Below, piece by piece: positions 32,470 through 40,940 of a DNA stretch of 41,092 nt. Both the position numbers and the translations under genes were made by a program. The number at the start of each line of letters is the position of its first letter. Position 1 is the first letter of the stretch. This DNA is from Oscillospiraceae bacterium. GTDB taxonomy: Bacteria; Bacillota; Clostridia; Oscillospirales; Oscillospiraceae. The DNA lies in the NCBI GenBank assembly GCA_902761635.1, contig CACWLG010000055.1:1-41092 (forward strand), given 5' to 3'. The notes below the pieces were generated by a model. That model had not been told where the DNA came from. It worked only from the letters and a program-made list of their open reading frames with translations, and made no database searches.

Positions 32470-33153
32470 ATGAAAACAAAACTGACTGCAATATTTCTTC
32501 TGCTTGCCCTGACGCTTGTTTCCGCAGGCTGCGGCAGCGCTCCGGCGCAGGCGACATCCACACCGGCACCCGCACAGACCCCCGCAGCCACACCGGCGCC
32601 CACACAGGCGCCGGCGACTCCGGCCCCCGCGCAGACACCCGAGGCCGCTGCCGAAAAAGCACCCGCTGAGCCCGCGCAGGAAAACAAGAGCCTTGTCGTG
32701 GTGTTCTCCTGCACCGGCACCACGAAGGGTGTCGCGGAAAAGATCGCGGCCCTCACCGGCGCAGAGCTTGTGGACCTCGTCCCGGCCCAGCCCTACACGG
32801 CAGAGGATCTCAATTACAATGACCGTTCGACCCGCGCCACCGTGGAGCAAAACACCCCTGACGCACGTCCGGAGATCGCGGAAGACATCCCGCTCGACGG
32901 CGTCACTACTCTTTACCTCGGCTACCCCATCTGGTGGGGGCAGGCCCCGCGCATCATGAGCACCTTTGTGGAGAGCCATGACTTTACCGGCATCACCGTC
33001 ATCCCGTTCTGCACCTCCGGCGGCAGCGGCGCGGGCCGCACCGGGGAGACCCTGGGCGAACAGGCCGGGACCGGCACCTTCCTCGCTTCCACGCGCTTCA
33101 GCTCCGGCGTTTCCGATAACGAGCTGCAGAGCTGGATCGACAGCCACAAATGA
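32470..33153 (+). CDS. Surface-anchored flavodoxin (lipoprotein)
   Basis: This 227-aa lipoprotein has a lipobox LVSAGC with Cys21 and a ~50-residue tether of repeated PAPAQTPAATPAP units (22-72). The flavodoxin domain follows with FMN phosphate loop SCTGTTKG (80-87), the ring-stacking strand LYLGYPIWWGQAPRIM with Trp, and FCTSGGSGAGRT. The flavodoxin should therefore hold FMN on the outer face of the membrane, at the end of a flexible arm. Most flavodoxins are cytoplasmic. The gene overlaps the next one by 4 nt (ATGA), so the membrane DUF4405 protein is made together with it. Confidence 0.92.
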   Translation: MKTKLTAIFLLLALTLVSAGCGSAPAQATSTPAPAQTPAATPAPTQAPATPAPAQTPEAAAEKAPAEPAQENKSLVVVFSCTGTTKGVAEKIAALTGAELVDLVPAQPYTAEDLNYNDRSTRATVEQNTPDARPEIAEDIPLDGVTTLYLGYPIWWGQAPRIMSTFVESHDFTGITVIPFCTSGGSGAGRTGETLGEQAGTGTFLASTRFSSGVSDNELQSWIDSHK

Positions 33154-34085
33154 GCAGCATGCAGAGCATCAAGCGGGACGGCCTGCGGAAGCTTGTGGAT
33201 CTGTGCATGCTTCTCCTTCTGCTGTGCCTCATGGCCTATCAGGTCACAGGGGAGGAGAAGCACGAGTGGACGGGCATCGTTATGACTCTGACCGTCCTTC
33301 TCCACCAATACCTCAACCGGCGCTGGTACGCGGCGCTTTTCAAGGGCAGGTACAACGCTTACCGCAGCGTCACGACGGCGGTCAACCTCCTGCTTCTGGC
33401 GTCCATGCTGGTGACGGCCTTCTGCGGCATGTCCATGAGCGAGTACGCCGTGCCCTTCTTATATTGGGCGCGGGGGCTGATGGTTGTGCGCCCGGCGCAC
33501 CTTGCCATGAGCCACTGGAGCTTCGTGCTGATGGGGCTGCACCTGGGCCTGCATGTGCCGCTCATGCTCGGCAGGATGAAAGACGGCGCGCGTTCGATCC
33601 TTACCGCTGTCGGCGCGGTGATCGCCGGTGTCGGCCTCTGGCTGTTTCTCAGGAACGGGATGCCGAACTATCTCTTCTTCCGTGTGCCCTTTGCCTTCCT
33701 GGACTATGAGAAGGCGTTCTGGCTTGTCTTTCTGGAAAACACCCTGATGCTCAGCACCTGGGTCTTCCTCGGCGCGGAGCTTGCTGTTTTGTGCATGAAG
33801 CGGAAGAAGAAACCGGCGCTGATCCTTGGAAGCGTTGCCGCCGCGGCGGTGCTCGGCCTTGTGTTAAACACTGCCTTTCCGGGCGACAACGATCTGGACT
33901 TCGACGCGGCCTGGAACGTCCCCGAGGCACAGCCTGCCGAGACGGCCTATACCCCGGAGCCTCTCGCAGAGAGCGCAGCGCCCGCGGAATTGAACGACGG
34001 CTTTGTGCTCATCCCAGCCGGGCGCAGCGGCCTTTCGGCCAACGTGAGCGCGTGGCTGGAGAAAAACAACATCGAACACGGATGA
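33150..34085 (+). CDS. DUF4405 membrane protein, possible b-type haem electron carrier
   Basis: This 311-aa integral membrane protein has about six hydrophobic segments. The DUF4405 region contains histidines spaced as in membrane cytochromes: His38 and His52 (EEKHEWTG, VLLHQYLN), His117, His122, His131 and His135 (AHLAMSHWSF, GLHLGLHVPL). Two helices carrying such pairs could ligate haem b, but no haem binding can be read directly. A soluble C-terminal tail (about 235-311) contains DDGFVLIPAGRSGLSANVS-like sequence with a proline/glutamate-rich spacer. Coupled to the flavodoxin gene, it is a natural candidate to pass electrons across the membrane to it. Confidence 0.83.
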   Translation: MSSMQSIKRDGLRKLVDLCMLLLLLCLMAYQVTGEEKHEWTGIVMTLTVLLHQYLNRRWYAALFKGRYNAYRSVTTAVNLLLLASMLVTAFCGMSMSEYAVPFLYWARGLMVVRPAHLAMSHWSFVLMGLHLGLHVPLMLGRMKDGARSILTAVGAVIAGVGLWLFLRNGMPNYLFFRVPFAFLDYEKAFWLVFLENTLMLSTWVFLGAELAVLCMKRKKKPALILGSVAAAAVLGLVLNTAFPGDNDLDFDAAWNVPEAQPAETAYTPEPLAESAAPAELNDGFVLIPAGRSGLSANVSAWLEKNNIEHG

Positions 34086-34091
34086 AACTGA

Positions 34092-34124
34092 GAGCCGGTA
34101 CCGCGTTGATTGCGGTACCGGCTC
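34092..34124 (+). terminator. Terminator of the redox operon
   Basis: GAGCCGGTACCGC (34092-34104) and its complement (34112-34124) form a perfect 13-bp stem with a 7-nt loop, starting 7 bp after the DUF4405 gene stop. Confidence 0.75.
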
Positions 34125-34173
34125 ATGGTTGTGTCAGTATTGTGCGCGCGGAGGCTGCTATCGAAGGAATCGG

Positions 34174-34266
34174 CTAAGGCAGTCTCATCTCGGCCAGCAG
34201 CTCATAGATGAAATCGTCATCAAGAGGCTGCTGGCCTTGCGTTTCTGCGGTTTCGGCAGAATTCAT
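34174..34266 (-). CDS. Possible small acidic protein
   Basis: A 30-codon minus-strand frame from ATG 34266 reads MNSAETAETQGQQPLDDD and FIYELLAEMRLP, with GAGGAG 12 nt upstream. The frame stays open and protein-like upstream (VFDDHEESENP), so the true start may be a GTG further right. It would follow the 862-aa protein gene on the same strand. I know no family; it may be a degraded end. Confidence 0.28.
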   Translation of the reverse strand: MNSAETAETQGQQPLDDDFIYELLAEMRLP

Positions 34267-34409
34267 CGGATTTTCACTCTCCTCGTGATCATCAAATACG
34301 TCATTGACGCAAACCACGAGACAAGAGGATAGCACAAATCCGCCGTTTGGGCAAGTCCAGAAAATACCAGGCGTCAGGCGGGGACGAGCACAGCGGTCTG
34401 CGGCATCCC

Positions 34410-36998
34410 TCAGCGCGGCAGGGGAATCCTCCGCGCAACAAGAAAACGCTCGCTGGAGAGGTCGTAATACTCCCAGATTTCGCCCTGCGGCATGCGCTGC
34501 AGATAGATGACATCCTCCATGCCGTCCGGCGAATCGACAAGCGCTGCAAGCTCATTTCCGCTTTTCAGCGCCTGCTCCCGGAAAACGCGCGTGCTTGCCC
34601 CCTCAAACACAGCCGAGTACAGGATCTCCGCCTCTACAAGATCCTGGAAAATATGGCTGCCGTAGCTGAGCTCGGGCATATATCCGGCCCGGCGGTCCGC
34701 AAGCTCCAGGATCGTGTCAAACTCACTGATGTCGGAAAACTCCGTCGGCACCCCAAGCTCGGGAGAGCTGGTGCAGATCCGGCCGGGTGTGATGAGGAGC
34801 ATCCGCTTCCGCTGCCCGCGCAGGCGCCAGTTGATGGCCGAGAGAGTCTGCTTGACGCGGTATTTGTCGCGGTAGGGCAGATGATAATAGGCGACCGGGT
34901 CCACATATACCAGCACATCCAGGGGGAAGCTGCGGGAGAAGCCCATGGAGGTGCCGATGGTTTCGATCAGAATATCCTCCTCCCGGAGATCTGCCGGGAT
35001 GGAGACCTTCTCGCCGGTACGGGTAAGCTGCAGGGGGCGGCATTGCAGCAGGCTGATCACATACTCGCCCGTTGCGGCACAGTTGATGGTGTACTCGATA
35101 TCGACCGGATAGGCGTAGGTATCCTGCAGCAGGCGCAGGATCTCGCCCATATCCCGCATCAGGACCCTGTTGCTGACAAGACCTTCACAGGAGACGTACA
35201 GCACATCCTCGCGGATGCCCTGTTCCCGCAGGATGGTCTCCGTCTCCCGGTCGTGGGAATAGAGCAGCGCGCTCAGATAGGGCGGGAGCGCCGCGCGGAT
35301 CGCCTCGGCGTCCCGGTTTTCCACACCGTCGGACTTGTCACTGACCACGTCCACCAGGCGCTGAGAGAACTGATGGCGGTCCGCTGAGGAGGTCTGCCAG
35401 ACAACGGAGGGCTTGTCGAGCGCGACCATGCGCGGGTAGGAGCCTGTGCGGCGGTCCACCGCGGCGGTGCCGAGCCCGCATACGAGGCGCAGCATGCCCT
35501 TCTCGGGATGATCGACGCCGAAGCGGTAGGGACTGGACGAATAGCCGACGCCTGCCGCGCACGGCATGAAAAAGCCCGCGTAGTGGGAGCCGGAGACCCG
35601 CTGGACAAGAATGCCCATCTGCTCGTCCAGATGCTCAAGGCCGCGTCGCTTTCGATAATCCAGCGCCGAGAGGCTGAGCGTGCTGGCGTAGACGGTGCGG
35701 ATGGCGGATTCAAACGCATGCAGGCGCTCCTCCGCTGACCCGTGATTGCTGCAGAAAACGGATTCGTATTTCCCGGCAAAGGCGTTGCCGAAGCCGTCCT
35801 CGAGGATGGAGCTTGAGCGCACGATAATGGGCTCGTTGCCGTAGTATTCCAGAAGCTGGCGGAAGTGGGTGCCAAGCGCCGGGGAAAACGCACCGCTGAG
35901 CAGGGCTTCCGAAAAGGCCTGCGCCTGAGAAAAATACCCGTCCGCCGTCTTCTGGCTGAGCTTGAGATCCCACAGGCCGTTATCCACGATGAAGGAGTAG
36001 AACACGTCGGAGCCGATGTAAAAGGAATCATGCGGCTCGATGCGCTCAAAAAGCGCCGCGTCCCGGTTCTGAATGATCTTTCTCGACAGCAGCATCCCGC
36101 AGGCCTTGCCGCCGATGAGACCTGTGCCGATCATGCGGTCGTGGATTTCAAAATAGTCCTCGGGCTGAAACTGCCGGACGATCATGTCCCGCATGCGTTT
36201 GTCGCGCGTGAGCATGATATCGCACATGCGGTCACACTCCTGCCGGATATCCAGCCCCGCGTCATATTTTACGCGCGCGGCGTGAAAGAAGCGCTCCCAG
36301 CTGTCCATGCTCTGGCTGTTTTTGAGCCCCTTTGCGTCGTTCAGGCTGCGGTAAAAGCGGCTGAGCTCCACGCTCTCCGACACGGGATAGAAGCTACCGT
36401 CCTTGAGATCGCAGCCGTAGGGCTGGGCCAAATGGGCAAGCGGTCTCTCCCAGACCTTTTCCGCCCGGAAAAAGAGCCTGTCCCGTCCTCCGGGGAAAAC
36501 GTCCAGAAAGAGCTGCGTGGTGTTCGCGATAATGTCGATCGCATCAAAGGAGTGCCTGCCGCGCAGGACCGGGAAATACGCGACCGTGTCCAGAGAGAAG
36601 AGAAACGGACAGGTCAGGTGAAAGAAATTTCCCATCATGAGATCGGTTGCCCAGGCCTCCTCCAGCTCCGAGAGACAGTCAAAGACGTAGAAGGCGTCCC
36701 GGCCTTCCCGTTCGATCAGATTGTGAATATCCACCGTGAAGGATTCAAAGAGATGGGAGAGAGGAACATGCACCTCCCGCACACCGGGCATGGCCGGCAG
36801 GATGGGATCGTGTCCGGCAAAGCGGATGTAAAGGATGTTCCGCCCGTCCCGGACGGCCTGCTTGGCAAAGGCTTCGGCGAAGACGCGAAATTCATCCAGC
36901 TCTGATACCTGCCACACCACATTGTCCCCCAGACGGATCGAATCAAGACAGCAATCCAGCCCCGGAATGCCGGAGAGGATCGGTTCAAAAGCGGCCAT
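34410..36998 (-). CDS. KaiC-like/PEP-synthase-like hybrid protein (PEP/pyruvate-binding domain)
   Basis: This 862-aa cytoplasmic protein has three parts. Residues 1-190 look like a KaiC/RecA-fold domain (SGIPGLDCCLDSIRLGDNVVWQV, Walker-B-like FYVFDCLSEL) but without a Walker A loop. Residues 290-660 match the ATP-grasp nucleotide-binding half of PEP synthase/pyruvate phosphate dikinase: GGKACG (296-301), VRSSSILEDGFGNAFAG (393-409), GLGTAAVD (508-515), DIEYTIN (633-639) and QCRP (652-655). Residues 670-862 carry PGRICTSSPELG (738-749) and PELSYGSHIFQDLVE (775-789), a conserved module of unknown role. The phosphohistidine swivel (GGxTSHAA) and the PEP/pyruvate barrel are missing, so it cannot be a normal PEP synthase. 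A phosphotransferase or ATP-dependent sensor is a guess. Expression probably passes an attenuator at 37037-37065. Confidence 0.85.
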   Translation of the reverse strand: MAAFEPILSGIPGLDCCLDSIRLGDNVVWQVSELDEFRVFAEAFAKQAVRDGRNILYIRFAGHDPILPAMPGVREVHVPLSHLFESFTVDIHNLIEREGRDAFYVFDCLSELEEAWATDLMMGNFFHLTCPFLFSLDTVAYFPVLRGRHSFDAIDIIANTTQLFLDVFPGGRDRLFFRAEKVWERPLAHLAQPYGCDLKDGSFYPVSESVELSRFYRSLNDAKGLKNSQSMDSWERFFHAARVKYDAGLDIRQECDRMCDIMLTRDKRMRDMIVRQFQPEDYFEIHDRMIGTGLIGGKACGMLLSRKIIQNRDAALFERIEPHDSFYIGSDVFYSFIVDNGLWDLKLSQKTADGYFSQAQAFSEALLSGAFSPALGTHFRQLLEYYGNEPIIVRSSSILEDGFGNAFAGKYESVFCSNHGSAEERLHAFESAIRTVYASTLSLSALDYRKRRGLEHLDEQMGILVQRVSGSHYAGFFMPCAAGVGYSSSPYRFGVDHPEKGMLRLVCGLGTAAVDRRTGSYPRMVALDKPSVVWQTSSADRHQFSQRLVDVVSDKSDGVENRDAEAIRAALPPYLSALLYSHDRETETILREQGIREDVLYVSCEGLVSNRVLMRDMGEILRLLQDTYAYPVDIEYTINCAATGEYVISLLQCRPLQLTRTGEKVSIPADLREEDILIETIGTSMGFSRSFPLDVLVYVDPVAYYHLPYRDKYRVKQTLSAINWRLRGQRKRMLLITPGRICTSSPELGVPTEFSDISEFDTILELADRRAGYMPELSYGSHIFQDLVEAEILYSAVFEGASTRVFREQALKSGNELAALVDSPDGMEDVIYLQRMPQGEIWEYYDLSSERFLVARRIPLPR

Positions 36999-37036
36999 GG
37001 TTTTTCCTCCATATCTTGAACTGCAAAAACAAACAA

Positions 37037-37065
37037 CAAAAAAAGAAAAGACGCCCCTCCGGGCG
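37037..37065 (-). terminator. Leader terminator (attenuator) of the 862-aa protein gene
   Basis: On the minus strand CGCCC-GGAG-GGGCG (37065-37052) is followed by TCTTTTCTTTTTTT, a textbook intrinsic terminator, 38 nt before the start codon. An upstream CCGGG (near 37072-37076) can pair with the CCCGG that opens the terminator stem, giving an alternative fold. Confidence 0.65.
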
Positions 37066-37101
37066 CAAAAACCCGGATGAACATCTTTGTTCTATGCTGC
37101 G

Positions 37102-37130
37102 AGAATACACCGCGAAGGCCGCTTTGTCAA
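37102..37130 (-). promoter_or_regulatory. Promoter of the 862-aa protein gene
   Basis: On the minus strand TTGACA (37125-37130) and TATTCT (37102-37107) are 17 nt apart; the leader would be about 95 nt. Confidence 0.7.
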
Positions 37131-37264
37131 GGCTCTGTTCCCGAATGCGTGAAGAATCCGCCTTTGCTGACACCCGGAGGACATGCCATTCGTTCAACAT
37201 GACGAAAGATATCCTTGTGCAGATTCCTCTGTCAATGCAAATCGGTGAAAAACATGGAACGAAC

Positions 37265-37293
37265 TTGACAAAGACGCCGAACAGGTCTATACT
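37265..37293 (+). promoter_or_regulatory. guaA promoter
   Basis: TTGACA (37265-37270) and TATACT (37288-37293), spaced 17 nt, lead directly into the hairpin at 37306. Confidence 0.8.
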
Positions 37294-37305
37294 CGCGAGC
37301 GTCTT

Positions 37306-37361
37306 GAGACAACGACGTCTCAGCGGGCTTTATGCCCCTGCACGTCGTTGTCTCTTTTTTT
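37306..37361 (+). terminator. Promoter-proximal terminator upstream of guaA (attenuator or small RNA)
   Basis: GAGACAACGACGT (37306-37318) pairs with ACGTCGTTGTCTC (37342-37354). An inner GGGC/GCCC stem is in the loop and seven T follow. Transcription should start only a few bases before the stem, so a ~60-nt RNA would be made unless termination is overcome. guaA begins 88 nt later. Confidence 0.75.
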
Positions 37362-37448
37362 ATTATCCGGGATCGTCGGATATACCGGAGCGCGCCGCGG
37401 CGCCTGTACGAAAAATCCGGCGGAACCCGTGACGGTGGAGTGTGGAGC

Positions 37449-38984
37449 ATGCAGGAAAAGATTCTTGTGCTGGACTTCGGCGGTCAGTATAACCTTCTGA
37501 TCGCAAGGCGAATCCGCGAACAGCATGTGTATGCCGAGGTGAAAGCCTTCGGCAGCGTCACCATAGAGCAGATACAGAGCGAAGCCTATAAAGGCATCGT
37601 TTTCACCGGCGGACCGAACAATGTCTATGATCTCGCCTCGCCGCACTTTGATCCGGCAATCCTTGCGCTTAAGATCCCGATCCTCGGCATCTGTTACGGG
37701 CACCAGCTTCTGGCCTGGATGGCAGGCGGCGAGATTCAGGCCGCCGAAAACGCCAGCGAGTACGGCAGGGTAACGCTCAAGTCTGCCGGGGGCATCCTGT
37801 TTGACGGGGTCCCGGCCGAAAGCGTCTGCTGGATGAGCCACACGGATATGGTGAAGACCGTACCCGCCGGCTTTACGATTACCGCCTCTACGGATAACTG
37901 CCCCTGTGCCGCTATGGCGGATGACGCCCGAAGACTCTACGGCGTGCAGTTTCACCCGGAGGTCACGCATACGGCCTGCGGCAAACAGCTTCTTGGAAAT
38001 TTCCTTTACAAGATCTGCGGCTGCCGCGGCGACTGGACAATGGAGGAGTTCGTCTCCGCCTCCGTTGAGAAACTACGTCAGGAATTGTCCGGCAAGCGCG
38101 CCCTCTGCGCCCTGTCAGGCGGGGTGGACTCCGCTGTGGCGGCGGTGCTGCTGCACCGGGCCATCGGGGATCGCCTGACCTGTGTTTTCGTGGATCACGG
38201 CCTGCTGCGCAAAGGAGAGCGCGAGCAGGTGGAGCAAGTGTTTCAACACCGCTTTCAGATGAAGCTGATCGTTGTTAATGCGCGGGAGCGCTTTCTCTCA
38301 AAGCTCAAGGGGGTCACGGAGCCGGAACGGAAAAGGAAAATCATCGGCGAGGAGTTTATCCGCGTCTTTGAGGAAGAAGCTGTGATACTCGGAAAACAGG
38401 ACGTGCTGGTGCAGGGCACCATTTACCCGGACGTGGTGGAATCCGGCGCGGGCAGCGCGGCGGTGATCAAGAGCCACCACAACGTGGGGGGCCTGCCGGA
38501 GAAGATCGGCTTTGAGCGCGTCATCGAGCCCCTGCGGGAGCTTTTCAAGGACGAGGTTCGAGCCGTTGGACTGGAGCTCGGTATCCCGGAAGAGCTGGTC
38601 ATGCGCCAGCCGTTTCCGGGCCCGGGCCTCGCCATCCGCGTGATGGGCGAGATCACGGAGGAAAAGCTCACAGCGCTCAGAGAGGCGGATGCCATTTTCC
38701 GGGAGGAGATCATGCGCGGCGGACTTGCGGATGCGCCGAACCAGTATTTCGCCGTGCTGACGGATAACCGCAGCGTCGGCGTCATGGGCGATGCCCGCAC
38801 CTACGGCTGGGTCATTGCCCTGCGCGCGGTGTCCACCGACGATTTCATGACCGCCGACTGGACGCGCCTGCCATATGAGCTTCTGGCAAGGGCATCCTCC
38901 CGCATTACAAACGAGGTCCGTTCTGTCAGCCGCGTGGTCTATGACATCACGTCCAAACCGCCCGCAACGGTGGAGTGGGAATAA
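37449..38984 (+). CDS. guaA: GMP synthase (glutamine-hydrolysing)
   Basis: This 511-aa enzyme turns XMP, glutamine and ATP into GMP. The class I amidotransferase domain comes first: [11 protein letters not shown] at the start, oxyanion and nucleophile GICYGHQL with Cys, and FHPEVTHT with His/Glu. The ATP-pyrophosphatase domain follows with the P-loop LSGGVDSAV, then the XMP-binding C-terminal part ([38 protein letters not shown]). Length equals the family norm. The start ATG 37449 has GGTGGAG 8 nt upstream. Termination control at 37306-37361 is likely. The Amt-PII gene downstream and the nadE gene also handle ammonia/glutamine nitrogen. Confidence 0.96.
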   Translation: MQEKILVLDFGGQYNLLIARRIREQHVYAEVKAFGSVTIEQIQSEAYKGIVFTGGPNNVYDLASPHFDPAILALKIPILGICYGHQLLAWMAGGEIQAAENASEYGRVTLKSAGGILFDGVPAESVCWMSHTDMVKTVPAGFTITASTDNCPCAAMADDARRLYGVQFHPEVTHTACGKQLLGNFLYKICGCRGDWTMEEFVSASVEKLRQELSGKRALCALSGGVDSAVAAVLLHRAIGDRLTCVFVDHGLLRKGEREQVEQVFQHRFQMKLIVVNARERFLSKLKGVTEPERKRKIIGEEFIRVFEEEAVILGKQDVLVQGTIYPDVVESGAGSAAVIKSHHNVGGLPEKIGFERVIEPLRELFKDEVRAVGLELGIPEELVMRQPFPGPGLAIRVMGEITEEKLTALREADAIFREEIMRGGLADAPNQYFAVLTDNRSVGVMGDARTYGWVIALRAVSTDDFMTADWTRLPYELLARASSRITNEVRSVSRVVYDITSKPPATVEWE

Positions 38985-38991
38985 AAAAAGA

Positions 38992-39067
38992 CAGCCGCCA
39001 CCCTGGAAAAGTCACGGCTGCTTTTATAGAGGTAATGGAGGGCAAAAGCACTCATCACCGCCCTCCA
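38992..39067 (+). terminator. Hairpins between guaA and the Amt-PII gene
   Basis: CAGCCG/CGGCTG (38992-38997, 39015-39020) followed by CTTTTA, and TGGAGGGC/GCCCTCCA (39036-39043, 39060-39067) followed by CTTTAA. The first looks like a modest guaA terminator. The second lies in the leader of the next gene. Confidence 0.5.
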
Positions 39068-39107
39068 CTTTAACAAAGAAATACGAAGAAGTCAAGGAGG
39101 GCTTTCT

Positions 39108-40832
39108 ATGTCTGTTGAGTTTTGGTATCTGATAGGCGCGGCACTGGTTTTCTGGATGCAGGCCGGCTTTGCAATGGTGGAGACAGGATTTACCCGTGCG
39201 AAGAACGCGGGAAACATCATCATGAAAAACCTGATGGATTTTTGTATCGGCACCGTGGTGTTCTCGATCTTGGGATATACGCTGATGATGGGGGAGGACG
39301 CCTTTTTCGGCCTCATCGGCAAACCGAATCTCCAGCTGTTCACGCACTATAAGGAGTTCATTGCCTCTCCGGAAGAAGGATTCACCGGCGCAAGCACCTT
39401 CGTGTTTAACCTTGTGTTCTGCGCCACGACCGCGACGATCGTCTCCGGCGCAATGGCGGAGCGCACGAAGTTTTCCGCCTACTGCATCTATTCCGGTGTC
39501 ATCAGCCTCGTGGTATACCCCATCGAGGCGCACTGGATCTGGGGCGGCGGCTGGCTGAGCAAGCTCGGCTTTCACGATTACGCGGGCTCCTGCGCGATCC
39601 ATATGGTGGGCGGCATCGCAGCCCTGATCGGCGCCATCCTGCTGGGCGCGAGAATCGGGAAATATGTGAAGGGCCCGGACGGCAAGGTTGTCAAGATCAA
39701 CGCTATTCCCGGCCATTCGATCCCGCTCGGAGCCCTGGGCGTGTTTATCCTCTGGCTCGGCTGGTACGGGTTTAACGGCGCAGCGGCGACCTCCCCCTCG
39801 GAGCTCTCGTCCATCTTCCTCACAACGACCATCGCACCGGCTGTCGCTACCTGCACCACCATGATCTACACCTGGAAGAAGAACGGGAAACCGGATGTGT
39901 CCATGTGCCTTAACGCATCTCTTGCCGGCCTTGTTGCCATTACGGCAGGCTGTGACGCGATGGACGCCCTGGGCGCAATCGTCGTGGGCATTGTTTCGGG
40001 CATTCTGGTCGTCGTGGTTGTGGAAACTCTGGATCTGAAGCTGCATGTCGATGATCCTGTCGGCGCTGTGGGTGTCCATATGGCAAACGGCATGTGGGGT
40101 ACGCTTGCGGTCGGCCTGCTTGCAAATCCCGACGCCCCGGCGGGGCTGAGAGGCCTTTTCTATACCGGCTCCTTTACGCAGCTCGGCATCCAGACACTGG
40201 GACTTGTGACAGTCGCTGTTTATACGACGGTACTGCTGTTCATTACCTTCAGGCTCATTGAAAAGACAAACGGTCTGCGCGCCGATCCTGCGGATGAATT
40301 GATCGGCCTGGACGTGAGTGAACACGGTTTACCCAGCGCATATGCGGACTTCGCCCCTGCGGTGAGTAAATACGCAGAGTATGGCATGACTGGTGCTGAC
40401 AGCGTCGTAACCGGAACTGTTCCTCCGGCAGAGGCCGTTCCGGTCAGGCGTGAGGCCGCCTTGCGCCCGGACGGTCACAAGTTTACCAAGGTTGAAATCG
40501 TCTTCAAGGAAGAAAAGCTCTATGCCCTCAAGGATGCCATGAGCAGGCTCGGCATCACCGGCATGACAGTTTCCCATGTCATGGGCTACGGTATCCAGAA
40601 AGGACAGGTGGAGTATTACCGCGGCGTTGCGGTGGAAACCGACCTGCGGCCCAAGGTGCAGGTGGATATTGTGGTCAGCGCCATCCCGGTGCGGGATGTG
40701 ATCGAAACCGCCAAGAAGGTGCTGTATACCGGGCATATCGGTGACGGCAAGATCTTTGTCTACGATGTGGAGAACGTCGTGAAGGTGCGCACCGGCGAAG
40801 AAGGATATGACGCCCTGCAGGATGTGGAATGA
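39108..40832 (+). CDS. amt: Ammonium transporter fused to a PII signalling domain (Amt-GlnK)
   Basis: This 574-aa protein is a channel-like ammonium transporter (residues 1-405) with eleven predicted membrane segments. The twin pore histidines lie in SCAIHMVGG and GVHMANGMWG, and the phenylalanine/tryptophan gate region is present. After a linker (406-456) comes a complete PII domain: KVEIVFKEEKLYALKDAM, a T-loop GYGIQKGQVEYYRGVAVE with the Tyr of uridylylation at about 503, and the B-loop TGHIGDGKIFV. In most bacteria GlnK is separate and blocks AmtB; here the regulator is tethered to its channel. ATG 39108 has AAGGAGG 8 nt upstream. Confidence 0.95.
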   Translation: MSVEFWYLIGAALVFWMQAGFAMVETGFTRAKNAGNIIMKNLMDFCIGTVVFSILGYTLMMGEDAFFGLIGKPNLQLFTHYKEFIASPEEGFTGASTFVFNLVFCATTATIVSGAMAERTKFSAYCIYSGVISLVVYPIEAHWIWGGGWLSKLGFHDYAGSCAIHMVGGIAALIGAILLGARIGKYVKGPDGKVVKINAIPGHSIPLGALGVFILWLGWYGFNGAAATSPSELSSIFLTTTIAPAVATCTTMIYTWKKNGKPDVSMCLNASLAGLVAITAGCDAMDALGAIVVGIVSGILVVVVVETLDLKLHVDDPVGAVGVHMANGMWGTLAVGLLANPDAPAGLRGLFYTGSFTQLGIQTLGLVTVAVYTTVLLFITFRLIEKTNGLRADPADELIGLDVSEHGLPSAYADFAPAVSKYAEYGMTGADSVVTGTVPPAEAVPVRREAALRPDGHKFTKVEIVFKEEKLYALKDAMSRLGITGMTVSHVMGYGIQKGQVEYYRGVAVETDLRPKVQVDIVVSAIPVRDVIETAKKVLYTGHIGDGKIFVYDVENVVKVRTGEEGYDALQDVE

Positions 40833-40940
40833 TCATTCTCAGTCTGCGTATATCAATACAGACAGATAGCTCTATTGCCGACCGTGTCCTTGCAAACTAC
40901 GGCGCGAGCGGAACCTGAGCGGGAATGGAGATGCTGAAAC

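Noticed and set aside
34410-36998. Normal PEP synthase (ppsA)
   Set aside because: The phosphohistidine domain and PEP/pyruvate barrel are missing, and the N-terminus is a KaiC-like domain.
37294-37448. Guanine/purine riboswitch upstream of guaA
   Set aside because: The conserved three-way-junction bases of the purine aptamer are not present and there is no room between promoter and terminator.
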